A stretch of DNA of 64,000 bases from Chrysomallon squamiferum (Eukaryota > Mollusca > Gastropoda > Neomphalida > Peltospiridae). The notes under the pieces were generated by a model. That model searched no databases, was not told the DNA's origin, and saw only the letters and a list, made by a program, of their open reading frames with translations. Both the position numbers and the translations under genes were made by a program. The stretch lies in contig CM022677.1 of NCBI GenBank assembly GCA_012295275.1, positions 599,184 through 663,183 on the forward strand, given 5' to 3'. Position 1 is the stretch's first letter, and every line of letters starts with the position of its first letter. Below are positions 35,410 through 47,430 of the stretch, piece after piece.

Positions 35410-35540
35410 ATGGCCGAATGGCTCTGATGCGTTGGAGTAGCCGTATGGGTCAGTGCTGAGATGCGTGTGTGCGAGGTCAGCGCTGATGATGACAACAACA
35501 CGCTCTGGCGCGTCTTCCAAATACCTGTATAAATCAGCAC
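35410..35540 (-). CDS. Dioxygenase-like gene, isolated exon 3 (copy 10)
   Basis: A whole 131-nt exon 3 with acceptor TTTCAG (35546-35541) and donor GTAAGT (35409-35404), encoding ADLYRYLEDAP, ISADLAHTH and a GHV... change after EPF (PFGH in place of PFDH, from GGCCAT). Element T copy C begins about 120 bp downstream, mirroring copy 1 at 225-355. Intron 2 sequence extends upstream to about 36443, including the empty retroelement target site at 36422-36433. Confidence 0.7.
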
Positions 35541-36031
35541 CTGAAATTGATACACAGACAGGTAAAAGTTTAATTAATGAAGCAAATTCCAACTTGTTAT
35601 TTAGGCAGTTTGCTGTGTGACGTGTTAACGTAAGCTGAATTCAAAGTTAATGGCAACAGTTCAAAATTAGACATTTCGTCAAATTGAAACATTTTACATA
35701 ATATTAGAAACGTTCATTATGTTGTGATTTGTTCTTTTTTAATCTTAATTACAGTCCATCCTCTTTATAATATTGACAGAAACTCTCAGCTAATTTTGGC
35801 ATTACAAGGAGTTGGGTGGTAAGTTTTCTGAGATGCTAACTTAAAGGATTTTAGGTAGTGCATACGTCATGGTGACTAGTCTGAGTGGTATTAGTACCTG
35901 AAAGGGCAGCAGACTATAATAGCGTCACGTGACAAGGTGTTAATTATCTCAGACAGCTTAACTATTAAATGACTATTCTGTATCCACAAGATAACAATAA
36001 TACAAACGCAATTCAGTATTTATAATTGTTT

Positions 36032-36032
<1 letters not shown>

Positions 36033-36079
<47 letters not shown>
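36033..36079. repeat. (TA)n microsatellite in intron 2
   Basis: About 23 TA units. The same place in other copies of the intron has only 5-8 units (11026-11041, 14412-14430). Confidence 0.9.
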
Positions 36080-36081
<2 letters not shown>

Positions 36082-37780
36082 TGTTTACACAAATTAACCC
36101 TCAAGGGTAATATATAGTTACATAGATAAATCGTACGATTCGACGATACGTTATCAAAGGAAACAGCGTTGACAAATAATACAAAACTAATTCAGCACAG
36201 TTGGTTACTTGATCTTTCTAAATAATCTTTTAATTATTAAAATACGTTATCTTTGTTGTTATAAATGTAACACAGAATAACACTATGAAAAATTCAACAG
36301 TAATAGATTTAGCTATCTTCAATCATTCAAGATGTATGTTACATATACAAAACATTAAAACATAATTACCATTGTCTGCGTTTTCCTTTCTCTTGTGCAG
36401 ACAAAGACTCTCAAGAATGGCACTGATCAAAGAGATCTCGTTCAGTGGAATGGAATGGAAAAAAATTAACGTGCTAATCAGAGCAAGTTGTTGTGAAGCA
36501 CGTCTGCGACGGGCACGCTTTCTGACAGGTCAGCGGAAAAGAATTGGTTCTCGCCACGATTGCAGGACACAAGGGAGTGTCCAGCATATCGGATCGTGAC
36601 GAGTCCGTACCGATGTTTCGCAGCCGCAATTCGCCCTCTGTGGTCTCCGGCACAATCTCTCAGCCATCACCGGGTCCGTGTTGTTTGCCGTCCTGGTTGT
36701 TCTGCTCTTGGCTGCTGTTGTTTAGTCTTTTTATTTTAGCCAACTTTACCCGTGTCTTATTCTCTTGATCAGATTTTTTTTAATCACCAGTGAACTGAAT
36801 ATTTCACTTAGGAAATAATTTCAAGTGAATGTATAAAATCATTGTTAAGGAAAACTATAGTCGAAATCCCAGACGGTGAAATTTGTGAAACTCATTCTTA
36901 ATTTATCGAGCGATAACAAAACACTAATTATTATCCAACATGGAACGTACATCAATACAGCAGAATACAGTTATCTGGAAATTTATATTTTTAAACCTGG
37001 CATAGGCAGTCATAGCCTACCATTCAAACAAAATATGTTGTTTAAAAACCAACACACTAAAGTTTGATGAATTCCAAAATGGCACCAAAACGTCTCTCCA
37101 TTACCTAGGTCAGTAGTTTTTAAGTACTCACTGATCTGTGTTGTATGATACAGATTATTTGTAACACTTAATAATCTCATTTAATTCCAGGAAAATACAG
37201 TCAGTTGTGTGGTTAGTGGTAAACGGCTCGGGGAGGTGAATGGCCCAGCTTAACGTTCACCTACTGAACTGTAGGGAAACAGGGTATTGTTAAGGATTCA
37301 CTCGAGTCTGCCAGAGGAATCCGCTCCACCTTCTGGGACAAAGGGAAGTTGTTCAGCCCACAGTCAAATTTACTGAGGAGGCAGGTTAAGGTGATGTAGA
37401 TATATTTGATTTTTGGGGCCAAAGATGACTTATGGATTTTGCCGATGGGGCTGGTTTATTTAGGGCAGTTAGAGATTGGTAACCTTGGCTCTCGCCCACT
37501 CTCTGATTTAAAGGTCAGGAGGAGTAAAAGTAGCCAACCATGTTTGTCAGGTAGCACTGATGAGCCGTGTTCTCTGTCACGAGGCTATTCAGTGTGTCTC
37601 CAGCTGGTCCTTGCTTATTAATTAGCTTTAGCCACCTGCGGCCAAGTTTTATCTTAAAAATAAAGGGGTTGGGGTTACTCTTGTAGAGGTAAATATAGAT
37701 GTAAATAGTTCTATATCTTAGAAGGTTTGTATATAGTTAACAGTGTAAATGGAAAAATGTTTACAATGAAGACTAAATAA

Positions 37781-37781
37781 A

Positions 37782-37824
<43 letters not shown>

Positions 37825-37842
37825 CACACACACACACACAAC
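37781..37842. repeat. (CA)n microsatellite
   Basis: About 30 CA units with one AA interruption. The right-arm partner is the (GT) tract at 54272-54346, which is longer and more interrupted. Confidence 0.9.
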
Positions 37843-38639
37843 AAACAACAAACCCGCCACATGAACGATTAAAACTGATGGGTATAATTAACAACTGACA
37901 GAAAAGAGGTTGCAATTACCTAAGTGTGGACAATGTCAGAAATGGTGTCAGTGGTTCAAAAATGTTCACAAACAAATATTCAGTGACTGTGCTGGAAATT
38001 AAATAAAGAATTATATGAGTTTTTTTGTCCTAATGTTTATAATAATGAAAGTTGATTAATGACAGCGTGTGACGTATTTTAATGTAATTGATTAAGCTTT
38101 AAGTTGAATTCATTTAACAGACTGTGTGTGTTCTGTTACAAATTTCACTTCTAATACTGTTTTTAAATCAGTATAAAATGAAACTTTAATTAGCATGCAC
38201 CAACAGGAACGATAACTCGTAACGGCACAAATTACGTCACGGAAAAAAGCCTCCAGACGTTTCGTCGATTTAATGGATACAAACGTCACCTAAATGTTCT
38301 TTCCCTGCGTGCTGTGCGTATTTTTTGTTTTTGTTCCTTGTATTTATATTTTGTAAATCATGTTTTGTAAACTGTACCATTGCCAATAAAAATAATAACA
38401 AAAAAAATTCTTTTCTGCTGGGGAATATTTGACAGCTACACAAGTTAATACATTAGTCTTTTAATTAATTATAATTTCAGTTTATTATGCTCGCATTTGA
38501 AGAAAAATAATCCAGTTTGAAAAGCTTGATTAAGATGAAAAAGTAGATGGAAAGGCGCGCGACATTTAAGGGCCATGCTACTGTAATGCGAAACATTTAT
38601 AACATCTTAACTGAAAAATGTATTGAATTTGAATGGTAA

Positions 38640-39215
38640 CTTTTATTAAGATAAATCTAATTTTAAACCAAATCCTGATTTTAACCCTAATCGTAGCCGT
38701 AATACAAAAGCTATTTATAGCAATGAAATATTTAGTAATCATAAAAAGTTTATTTCATATCTGTTACCAAATCCTGACCCTGTTCTAATAATAATAAATT
38801 AAATATTGTTAAATAAATAAATATATATAAAATTCAGCAAAAGTTCATTTCAAATCTAACCGTAATTCTAACCTAATTTATCAAAACATCTAAAAGTCTA
38901 AAATGTATACTTTCATATAGATTTATTGAATTAAAATTGGATAATTTCTTTAGAGCTATTAAATAGCTATGGTAGTAATTTACCTTTTGCGTATAATATT
39001 AAATTGTTTGAGAACAAAAATTATTTTAATTTAATCCTAGCCTTGATATAGAATATGTTCTAAATGAAAGACTTACTGAAAGACTTATGAAAGTATCTTT
39101 AAATAGATTTAATCCTAACCATAATTTTAAATGTAATGAATTAATTAATACCAACTCTAACATTGTCCTAACTTTAAACATACTCTGAACCAATCCTCAC
39201 CTTGAATTATAATTT
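38640..39215. repeat. Degenerate telomere-like tract (left arm)
   Basis: Repeated fragments such as AACCCTAATC, CTAACCGTAATTCTAACC, AATCCTAACC and AATCCTCACC are spread through AT-rich DNA, resembling heavily decayed TAACCC-type repeats or a low-copy degenerate satellite. The right-arm counterpart is at about 52925-53470. Confidence 0.4.
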
Positions 39216-39227
39216 ATTTTATTGAGA

Positions 39228-39233
<6 letters not shown>

Positions 39234-39317
<84 letters not shown>
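39234..39317. repeat. (TC)n microsatellite, left arm
   Basis: About 42 TC units. The right-arm partner is (GA)n at 52812-52892. Confidence 0.95.
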
Positions 39318-39320
<3 letters not shown>

Positions 39321-39787
39321 CCAGATAAATAATTAAATCTAACGCTAGACTTGATCATGTCAATTTGTGATTAATATTACGTTATAACACAAAAAGGTGT
39401 TTCAGTTTTCTTTTTTCCTTTATCAGTTATATTTTTGGATGAATATTTTTTTTTATTATTAATTTATTGAATGGGCATTAATAAATAAATTGATTTACTG
39501 GTAATTAATTCACGAAACAAGTAACCCGGTTCAAGTCTAGTTAAAGTTTTTATTTTGATGATCTGAGGCTGAAAGTGTAAGGCAGACGAGACTAACTGTA
39601 GTGCAGCAAGTACAATCTACTTTTTTATTATTACTATTATTATTAAGTAAAATCAAATAAAATAACTAGTAACAGAAACAAAATAAATGAATAACGTTTA
39701 AAAAGAAATATAAGAAATGCATCAAAGGATACACATTTTCTAGTTTTTATTAATTTTGTTCTATGTTAAAGAAATATGTCTGGTATA

Positions 39788-39788
39788 A

Positions 39789-39844
<56 letters not shown>

Positions 39845-39871
39845 TATTACTTTTATTAAAAAAAAAAAAAA

Positions 39872-39911
<40 letters not shown>

Positions 39912-39912
39912 T
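39788..39912. repeat. (TTTA)n, poly-A and (AAT)n cluster
   Basis: (TTTA) about 14 units, then an A-run (about 39859-39873), then (AAT) about 12 units. The right arm holds the mirror at 52219-52338. Confidence 0.9.
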
Positions 39913-40311
39913 CATTTCATTTTATAAATTTTATCAAGTTTCTGACATCAGAATAACATCTCTAAAAAAATGTATATATTTATGAATGTTTTAATTAAAC
40001 GAACTTCATTCCTAATCATGAAATCTATGACGTTTTAATTCTACTCCCACATGAAACATAACCTGCAGAGATAATTTTATTTCTATAATTTCAGCTTAAT
40101 TCTGTGAAATAGTTAGAACGTCTGTTTGAGACTTTACTCTCGTATCAACATCTGTGAAAACTTAATAGTATTCTATTATGAATCCCTTCATTTTATATCC
40201 ATGAACTTGTTTCTATAATTTCAACTTCAGCTTAAGTCCGTGGAGGTTTCCCAGTGTGTGTTATTTACTTGCACAAAATAGAAGATATTTACAAACACAT
40301 TAATTTATTAT

Positions 40312-40345
<34 letters not shown>

Positions 40346-40663
40346 GAAATGTTTATAGCACAGAGACTGAACTAACATTATTCGGTACCACTTTGGTGTG
40401 TGATCTACGCGGTTATTTTAATTATTATTTTGTTTATTCTTGGTTTTTTTATTATTATTGTCACGGCTTAAATGGAAAAGCAAGATCCTAATATTATATA
40501 TTCATAATTTATAGGAACAAGGGCTAAAAAGTATACAAATCTGAATAACTGTGTTGATGAACTGAGCGAACATCTGCTAAAAAGATCTTCACTTGTCTTC
40601 ATCTTCCTTCATTTCTCCACCACAACGACGACATAGTGCAACATTTTCTACACATCTACATTA

Positions 40664-41098
40664 CAGGGGCGCACAAACTTTCTGATCTTATAGACCACAG
40701 CGCTTTAACTTCACTGACACTAGGGCCGCAGACATTTCACTGTGATTACGTAAACTCTGAAAACCTAACATGTATGATTTTGTATAATTTTCTAACAGTA
40801 AACCTTGTGACTTAAAATGCTGCATGTAAATAATGGGTGCGTTTACATGTTTCCATACAAACTGACTTCATTCCTGTTGATTCCCATTAAAGCAAACAAT
40901 AAAACCGTTATGAATATTATTTATTGCTTTTATTAAATAACAAGTTCAAAACTGTCGGATCTGAAAATGAATACTGGACGACATTTTGTCTACGGCATCT
41001 GACAGTGATAGGATGTTCATGTTGTACGAGTGTTTATACTGAGACGTTAAATGTGATGAGGTGACATCGTTTCCACGGCCGCAGGTTGCGCACCCCTG
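40664..41098. mobile_element. hAT-like MITE, left arm
   Basis: Ends are CAGGGGCGCACAA at 40664 and, on the other strand, CAGGGGTGCGCAACCTGCGG from 41098, the terminal sequence style of hAT transposons. Length about 435 bp, no transposase. An exact 8-bp target duplication is not evident (CTACATTA on the left, ATTTACAA on the right). The same copy is at 51024-51463 in the right arm. Confidence 0.6.
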
Positions 41099-41426
41099 AT
41101 TTACAAGGACATTTCTTCGTAAAACTGCAACTGCCTTCGTCTCGTCTCTGATCACGTTGTAAAAAACTTAAGGGTACTTCAGAAATTGAAACGAACAAGT
41201 AAAATCACAGAGAGGAATACAGAAAAACTACCAAATCGTATACCTATTCTCATATGTGTGTTCTTATATATTTATCACGCATTAGGTCGAATCTGTTTTA
41301 GACTTTACATGCCTGCTATAGTTTCCTGGAAGTTGAAATTAGCCAAGTTATCCCATTATTCTCTAAATGTTGACCAATTCGGTTTATTTTTGCTGGGTTT
41401 AATTCATTATGTTTTAAAACAATCTT

Positions 41427-41427
<1 letters not shown>

Positions 41428-41468
<41 letters not shown>
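41428..41468. repeat. (ATT)n microsatellite
   Basis: About 13 ATT units. The right arm has a shorter, interrupted version near 50828-50860. Confidence 0.9.
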
Positions 41469-41469
<1 letters not shown>

Positions 41470-41823
41470 ACACGAGAGCTAGCTCATAGGTACTGAGTCA
41501 TACGAAGGGATATCAGTTTGTTACACTCTTCTGAAATAACAAATTTGTTCAGTTTATCTTTAGTTATTATTAATGATACCCATCTATGTGAAAACACTGA
41601 TCACGTTAATGATTTGCTCACAGTAATGATCACCAATGACTTAACAAAGTTGTATACAGATAATATCGATATTGAAGCTTTAATTCTATTGATCTCAGTA
41701 ATTGTTTAAATTTCACACGTGTTGTGCTATTTTAGGAACAGGCCTGATATTTAACAATAATCCTTGCAATACACAAACTGCGGCTAAAGGTTGGAGCGCA
41801 CACCAGAAAGGTGTTTTGCAGGT

Positions 41824-42032
41824 ACTAACTACGTGTAACAAACTGTCTGAAATCATCAAACAAAAGACTAACTACGTGTAACAAACTGTCTGAAATCATC
41901 AAACGAAAGACTAACTACGTGTAACAAACTGTCTGAAATCATCAAACAAAAGACTAACTACGTGTAACAAACTGTCTGAAATCATCAAACAAAAGACTAA
42001 CTACGTGTAATAAACTGTCTGAAATCATCAAA
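41824..42032. repeat. 43-bp tandem repeat, 5 units (left arm)
   Basis: Units contain CTAACTACGTGTAACAAACT followed by GTCTGAAATCATCAAAC. There are five in this arm and four in the right arm (50311-50472). Confidence 0.9.
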
Positions 42033-42247
42033 CTTTCGTTTGAAGGCACAGGCGTGATAAGTGATAAGAGAAACACAAAACAGTTTTCTAAGCTTTATAC
42101 TTGCTGTGACTTGACTGCAATCAAACGTTACTTATCATCTGGCCATTGTAGGTATTTTCTCTGACTGAGCTAATCTACACTTCAAGCAAAAATAAATCAG
42201 GTTTTGAAAATTAGTTACTAAGATATTAAGTTTAGTTTATTTTTAAT

Positions 42248-42445
42248 TCAGCATTCGAGCACAATTTCATAGAGTACCATGAACATCATTTTCAGTAACA
42301 AATGCAAATTGTAAGCTGGCAACCATGATTCAACTGAGTTGTTTGTCTCAAAACTGACCACCTGATAGTTCGTTAGTACATTTAGCAAAGCGCGCATAAT
42401 GTGTGACATAGACTTACCTACAATTCGTACATGCCTTACTGACAT
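42248..42445 (-). other. 65-codon frame conserved in both arms (left copy)
   Basis: ATG at 42445, stop at 42248. The frame starts MSVRHVRIVGKSMSHIMRAL and has one amino-acid difference from the right-arm copy (Met to Ile near the end). A GTAAGT just after the tenth codon looks like a splice donor, so if transcribed the frame may be only partly exonic. No family recognised. Conservation may only reflect the recent duplication of the arm. Confidence 0.25.
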
Positions 42446-43037
42446 CTACCAGTAGAACAAGTAACTAAAATATGCTTCACACTTATTGTAAGAAGTATAA
42501 ATAGCATCTATAATACAAATTGTTTCTATAATACAAACTGTTTCTATAATACAAATTATTCTTATGCATTTTTTAACCCGTTCGTGTATGTATAAATTTA
42601 CTTCTCTTTGGACTATAGATTAAACAACCCCCATATCAAATTTTAGTGTACAAATTATTATTAAGGTAATTACGGTAGAATTTACTTCTGTCATTTGACC
42701 TACTTAAAATATTGTTTTTCTTCCAGGTTCCAACAAATTTTATGAAGTGAACATCAAGATGAAATATTTTTTTTAGTTTGTTTTTTTTTTTTCTTATTTT
42801 TTTTATCTTAACAGGTTTATATATTTTGACTGAAGTTGTGGAGTCTGTGAAGTTTAGATAACGTGTTTTTCAGTTTAATGAGGCGGTTAGTTAACAGCTC
42901 AGTGATTCACTACTTTTATTATTTTTTCGCTCTGCTGTTTCTTTTTATTTAGAAATATAATAAAAGTAATATTACTATTTTTCCTTCTTCAGTAATTACT
43001 TCTGCTTTTTGTTACTGTTTTCATTATTGTTGTTCTT

Positions 43038-43068
<31 letters not shown>

Positions 43069-43274
43069 TTTTGTATTTTTTTTTATTTTGTCATCTTTTT
43101 ACTTGCTTGTTGTTTATTAATATGTTTTTACTTATTTTTATTTTCTTTTTACCATTTTTTATTTGTTTTATTTGTTTATTATTTTTATTTTTGTTTACTT
43201 TTATTTATTTATTTTTATTTATTTATTTATTTATTTCGTATGCTGGCATATAAGTGTGTTATTAAAAACTGGTA

Positions 43275-43278
<4 letters not shown>

Positions 43279-43368
<90 letters not shown>
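43279..43368. repeat. (TC)n, first arm of a 100-nt hairpin
   Basis: 45 TC units preceded by GGTACCAT (43271). With the (GA)n tract 43537-43655, which is followed by ACATGGTACC, it forms an inverted repeat around a 168-bp loop. Confidence 0.9.
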
Positions 43369-43371
<3 letters not shown>

Positions 43372-43476
43372 GGCTGACTTTGTACTTTATCTCTAGGTAA
43401 TAAATTTAAGAGAACTAAGTAAACTTTAGTCTTGACAAAGCAGATTAGTAGGTGTGTTATCACTAACACGTGTTTC
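43372..43476 (+). repeat. Spacer direct repeat, copy 1
   Basis: A roughly 100-bp unit with GACTTTGTACT, TTTATCTC, AGTAAACTTTAGTCTTGAC, AAAGCAGATTAGTAG and TTATCACTAACACGTGTTT. It recurs at 43945-44040 (truncated) and 45650-45757, each time next to a different simple-repeat block. Confidence 0.75.
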
Positions 43477-43534
43477 AATAAGAAGCTCAACAGAGATTCT
43501 GGAAGAGGGGAAAGAGATAACGGTTTGTTGATTA

Positions 43535-43658
<124 letters not shown>

Positions 43659-43831
43659 GGTACCAACACACACACCAGTTTTGTAAAGTAAATCCCTTTC
43701 AGGATATATGTATCATAATAATTACGAACGCAGTAGTTTGACGCGATCTAAAAAAAAAAAGTAAATAAATTATAATAATAATAAACCAAAAAAGCTTTGT
43801 CTGATAGTATATGATTCTAATTTACCTTAGG

Positions 43832-43833
<2 letters not shown>

Positions 43834-43878
<45 letters not shown>
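43834..43878. repeat. (TA)n microsatellite
   Basis: About 22 TA units. No gene nearby. Confidence 0.95.
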
Positions 43879-43880
<2 letters not shown>

Positions 43881-43944
43881 GTCTGAACGTTAGAGCGATT
43901 GTTGATAATAATAAAACTGGTATAATTTGTCTCTCTGTATAAAG

Positions 43945-44042
43945 TTGACTTTGTACTAAAGTAAATTTGTTTATCTCCAGGGAAGAAAGCTGAGACAACG
44001 CAGTGAACTTTAGTCTTGACAAAGCAGATTAGTAGATCTCGT
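43945..44042 (+). repeat. Spacer direct repeat, copy 2 (truncated)
   Basis: Keeps GACTTTGTACT, TTATCTCCAGG and GTGAACTTTAGTCTTGACAA through GATTAGTAG, then turns into the TG-rich minisatellite. Confidence 0.7.
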
Positions 44043-44065
44043 TTCGCTCAGATATCTGTACTGTG

Positions 44066-45457
44066 TGTATGTTCTATAATGTGTTTGTGTGTGTATCTGT
44101 ATGTCTGTGTGTATGATGTATATGTGTCTGTGTGTCTATCTGTATGTCTGTGTGTATGATGTATATGTGTCTCTGTGTGTATCTGCATGTCTGTGTGTAT
44201 GATGTATATGTCTCTGTGTGTATCTGTATGTCTGTGTGTATGATGTATATGTGTCTCTGTGTGTATCTGAGCTGTGTGTATGATGTATAAGGTGTTTGCG
44301 TGTGTATCTGTATGTCTGTGTGTATGATGTATATGTGTCGCTGTGTGTATCTGTATGTCTGTGTATATGATGTATATGTATATGTGTGTGTATCTATATG
44401 TCTGTGTGTATGATGTATAATGTGTTTGTGTGTGTATCTGTATGTCTGTGTGTATGATGTATATGTGTCTGTGTGTGTATCTGTATGTCTGTGTGTATGA
44501 TGTATATGTGTTTGTGTGTGTATCTGTATGTCTGTGTGTATGATGTATATGTGTTTGTGTGTGTATCTGTACTGTGTGTATGATGTATAATGTGTTTGTG
44601 TGTGTATCTGTATGTCTGTGTGTATGTGTATATATATATGTTCTGTTATGTGTATATGTATGTGTGTGTGTATCTGTATATGTGTGATGTGTCTGTGTGC
44701 ATGATATGATGTATAATGTGTCTGTGTGTGTCTGTGTGTGTATCTGTTTGTCTGTGTTGTATGATGTATAATGTGTCTCTATGTGTATCTGTATGTCTAT
44801 GTGTATGGTGTATAATGTGTCTGTGTGTATCTGTATATCTGTGTGTATGATGTATAATGTATCTGTGTGTGTATATATGTCTGTGTGTATCATGTATATG
44901 TGTCTGTGTGTGTATCTGTACTGTGTGTGATGTATGATGTGTCTGTGTGTATGATGTATATGTCTGTGTGTATGTATATGTGTGTGTATGATGTATAATG
45001 TGTATGTGTGTATGATGTATAAAATGTCTGTGTGTGTATCTGTATGTCTGTGTGTATGATGTATATCTGTCTGTGTGTATCTGTATGTCTGTGTGTATGT
45101 ATACTGTATGTCTGTGTGTATGATGTATAATGTGTCTGTGGGTATCTGTATGTCTGTGTGTTTGATGTATATGTGTCTGTGTATGTATCTGTATGTCTGT
45201 GTGTATGATGTATATGTGGCTGTGTGTGTATCTCTATGTCTGTGTGTATGATGTATAATGGGTCTGTGTGTGTATCTGTATGTCTATGTGTATGATGTAT
45301 AATGTGTCTGTGTGTGTATCTGTATGTCTGTGTGTATGATGTATATGTGTCTATCTTCGTGTCTTTTTTTGTATGTCTGTGTGTATGTATGTGCGTATGT
45401 CTGTGTGTATGTCTGTGTTTGTGTCTGTGTGTATGTGTGTCTGTGTATGTGTGTTTT
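44066..45457. repeat. TG-rich minisatellite, about 1.4 kb
   Basis: Imperfect units of about 30-40 bp built from GTGTGTATCTGTATGTCTG and TGTGTATGATGTATATG, with variable lengths. All long minus-strand frames here (Thr/His/Asp-rich) are translations of the repeat. It fades into (TATG) variants and then (ATT)n near 45460. Confidence 0.9.
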
Positions 45458-45539
45458 ATCATTATTATTATTATTATTGTGTGTATTTTCTTATTCACCA
45501 TATCTGAATGTTTAACTATTTTATTGTTTGATATATATA

Positions 45540-45578
45540 TATATATATATATAAACACACTCACACAAACACATATGC

Positions 45579-45614
<36 letters not shown>

Positions 45615-45615
45615 C
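45540..45615. repeat. (TA)n and (CA)n microsatellites
   Basis: (TA) at about 45532-45554 and (CA) at about 45588-45614. Confidence 0.85.
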
Positions 45616-45649
45616 TGTGTGTGCGTGTTCATGTGTGTGGAAGAAAATG

Positions 45650-45757
45650 GACTTGTACTGAGTTTATCTCTAGGTAATAAATTTAAGATAGCCAAGTAAA
45701 CTTTACTCTTGACAAAACAGATTAATAGGTTATGTTATCACTAACACGTGTTTTAGT
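45650..45757 (+). repeat. Spacer direct repeat, copy 3
   Basis: Third copy of the unit at 43372-43476, complete through TTATCACTAACACGTGTTT. Confidence 0.75.
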
Positions 45758-45884
45758 AATAGATTAATTATATAGGAGTTGAACACATATAACTATATTT
45801 AAATAGATTAAAAAATAATATTGTTATTATTAAACAAAGAAAAATCTGATCATAAAGAAGTTTAAATTTACTAGACAATATTAG

Positions 45885-46425
45885 CAGCAGTAACACTAAC
45901 AGCAGTTGTTATAGTAATAGTTATAGTAGTAGTAGTAGTAGTATCAGTAGTAGAAGCAGTAGTAATAGTAGTAAAAGCAGTAGTAGTAGTAGTAGAATCA
46001 TTAGTAGTAGTAGTAGAAGTAGTATTAGCAGCAGCAACATTTTAGCAGTTGGATTAGTATTAACAACTGTAGTATTAGTAGCGCTAGTAACGGTACGGTA
46101 GTAGTAGTAATTGTAGTAGCAGTAGTAGCTACCAGTAAAAGTACTGACAGTGGTAGTAGTCATAGAATTAGAAGTAATATTATAAAATATAGTAACAGTA
46201 GTTAAAGTAATTGTAGTACTAATAATAGTTTGATGGTATTGATATTAGTAGTGGTAGTAAACCTATAACAGCAACAGTACTATTAGCAGTTTTAGTAATA
46301 GTATTTTAGTAGTAACAGTAGTAATAATGGTTTTAGTAGTAGCTGTGTTCTACTTGTAAAATGAAATACAAGTTAGTAGAAACAATGTTGTAGTAGCTGT
46401 AATATTACAGGTAACAGTGGTTGTA
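45885..46425. repeat. Cryptic (AGT)n tract
   Basis: About 540 bp of impure AGT/AAT/AGC trinucleotides. Seen nowhere else in the window. The open frame on the minus strand is compositional. Confidence 0.8.
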
Positions 46426-46779
46426 ATAAGTAAATATATAAATACCATACCCCCACCCGTTATTTAAGCAAACCCGGACCTGGGTGTTTGATTTCGTGTT
46501 AAAGAGAAAAGATAACGGTTTATTGTTGATTAGTAATCTTTTCTAATTGACGTATGCAATTATCAGCTTACTAAATAAGGACATGTTTTCAAGCTGACAT
46601 ACCTCACCTGAGTTTTATCTCAATCACGAGATGGTCAAAGTTCTCTGAAAGCGGGTATATTAGATCACGTATTTGTGTGTTTGTCTCATACAACTGAAAA
46701 CTGGTTTCCACGTCAACAGTCTGATTGACTTCTCTTTAGAAATTATCCAACCTGGTAAGAACTTATGAAACTTGCATTT

Positions 46780-46931
<152 letters not shown>

Positions 46932-47250
46932 TTTGCGAACACCAATTTTAATTTCCTCGGATATGCGTTTTATATTGTTATTTGTTAATTTTATTTATTG
47001 ATTTAGTTATAATTATAATTGTTATTGTTGTTGTTGTTGTTGTTTATTATTTTTTTCTTCGTTGATGTTATCACTTTTAGTCTATTGAGTTTTACCTATT
47101 GATAACAAAATCACTGTCACGTACATTGGTTATTAATTACCTTAGGAGCAGATAGAAATGTCTATAAATATTATATATTTCCACATCTAAACAAACACTT
47201 TACAGCTTTTTAATAGTCTTTTTAAACTTCCAGAGAATTTGTTGAATATG

Positions 47251-47300
<50 letters not shown>

Positions 47301-47387
47301 TGTCCATATATGGATATGAATATAATGTTTTCCTTCTGTTCTTCTTGTATTGCAAAATCCACCCCCCAAAAAATTAATTAAAAAAAA

Positions 47388-47430
<43 letters not shown>

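Larger units (their letters stand above)
36536..43112. repeat. Large inverted repeat, left arm
   Basis: Reverse-complement match to 49215-55540 along its whole length, with small indels. Anchors checked by eye: GGAAAAGAAT at 36536 with 55540; the ACGAGTTATCGTTCCTGTT segment 38200 with 53910; the hAT-like ends 40664/41098 with 51463/51024; the 43-bp array 41824 with 50472; the ATG of the 65-codon frame 42445 with 49893; and TTGTTGTTTA 43105 with 49214. No recognisable gene. From about 37200 to 37680 is a moderately GC-rich stretch (GGTTAGTGGTAAACGGCTCG onward) that looks like an interspersed repeat. The outermost part (36544-36768) has a frame ending in a hydrophobic segment that is kept in the right arm with four changes, but no gene could be recognised. 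Confidence 0.85.

Noticed and set aside
36544-36768. 74-codon frame with a hydrophobic tail, repeated at 55306-55497
   Set aside because: It lies at the arm edge, has changes at conserved positions, and no upstream coding sequence or homology was recognised. Too weak to call a gene.
37200-37320. tRNA-like start (GGTTAGTGGTAAACGG) suggesting a tRNA gene or SINE head
   Set aside because: No cloverleaf could be formed and the B-box is weak. It is described only as repeat-like sequence of the arm.
44048-45612. Frames of 281 and 240 codons rich in Thr-His-Asp
   Set aside because: They are translations of the TG-rich minisatellite, with no non-repetitive part.
45921-46163. 80-codon minus-strand frame rich in Leu and Tyr
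   Set aside because: It is a translation of the cryptic AGT trinucleotide tract.
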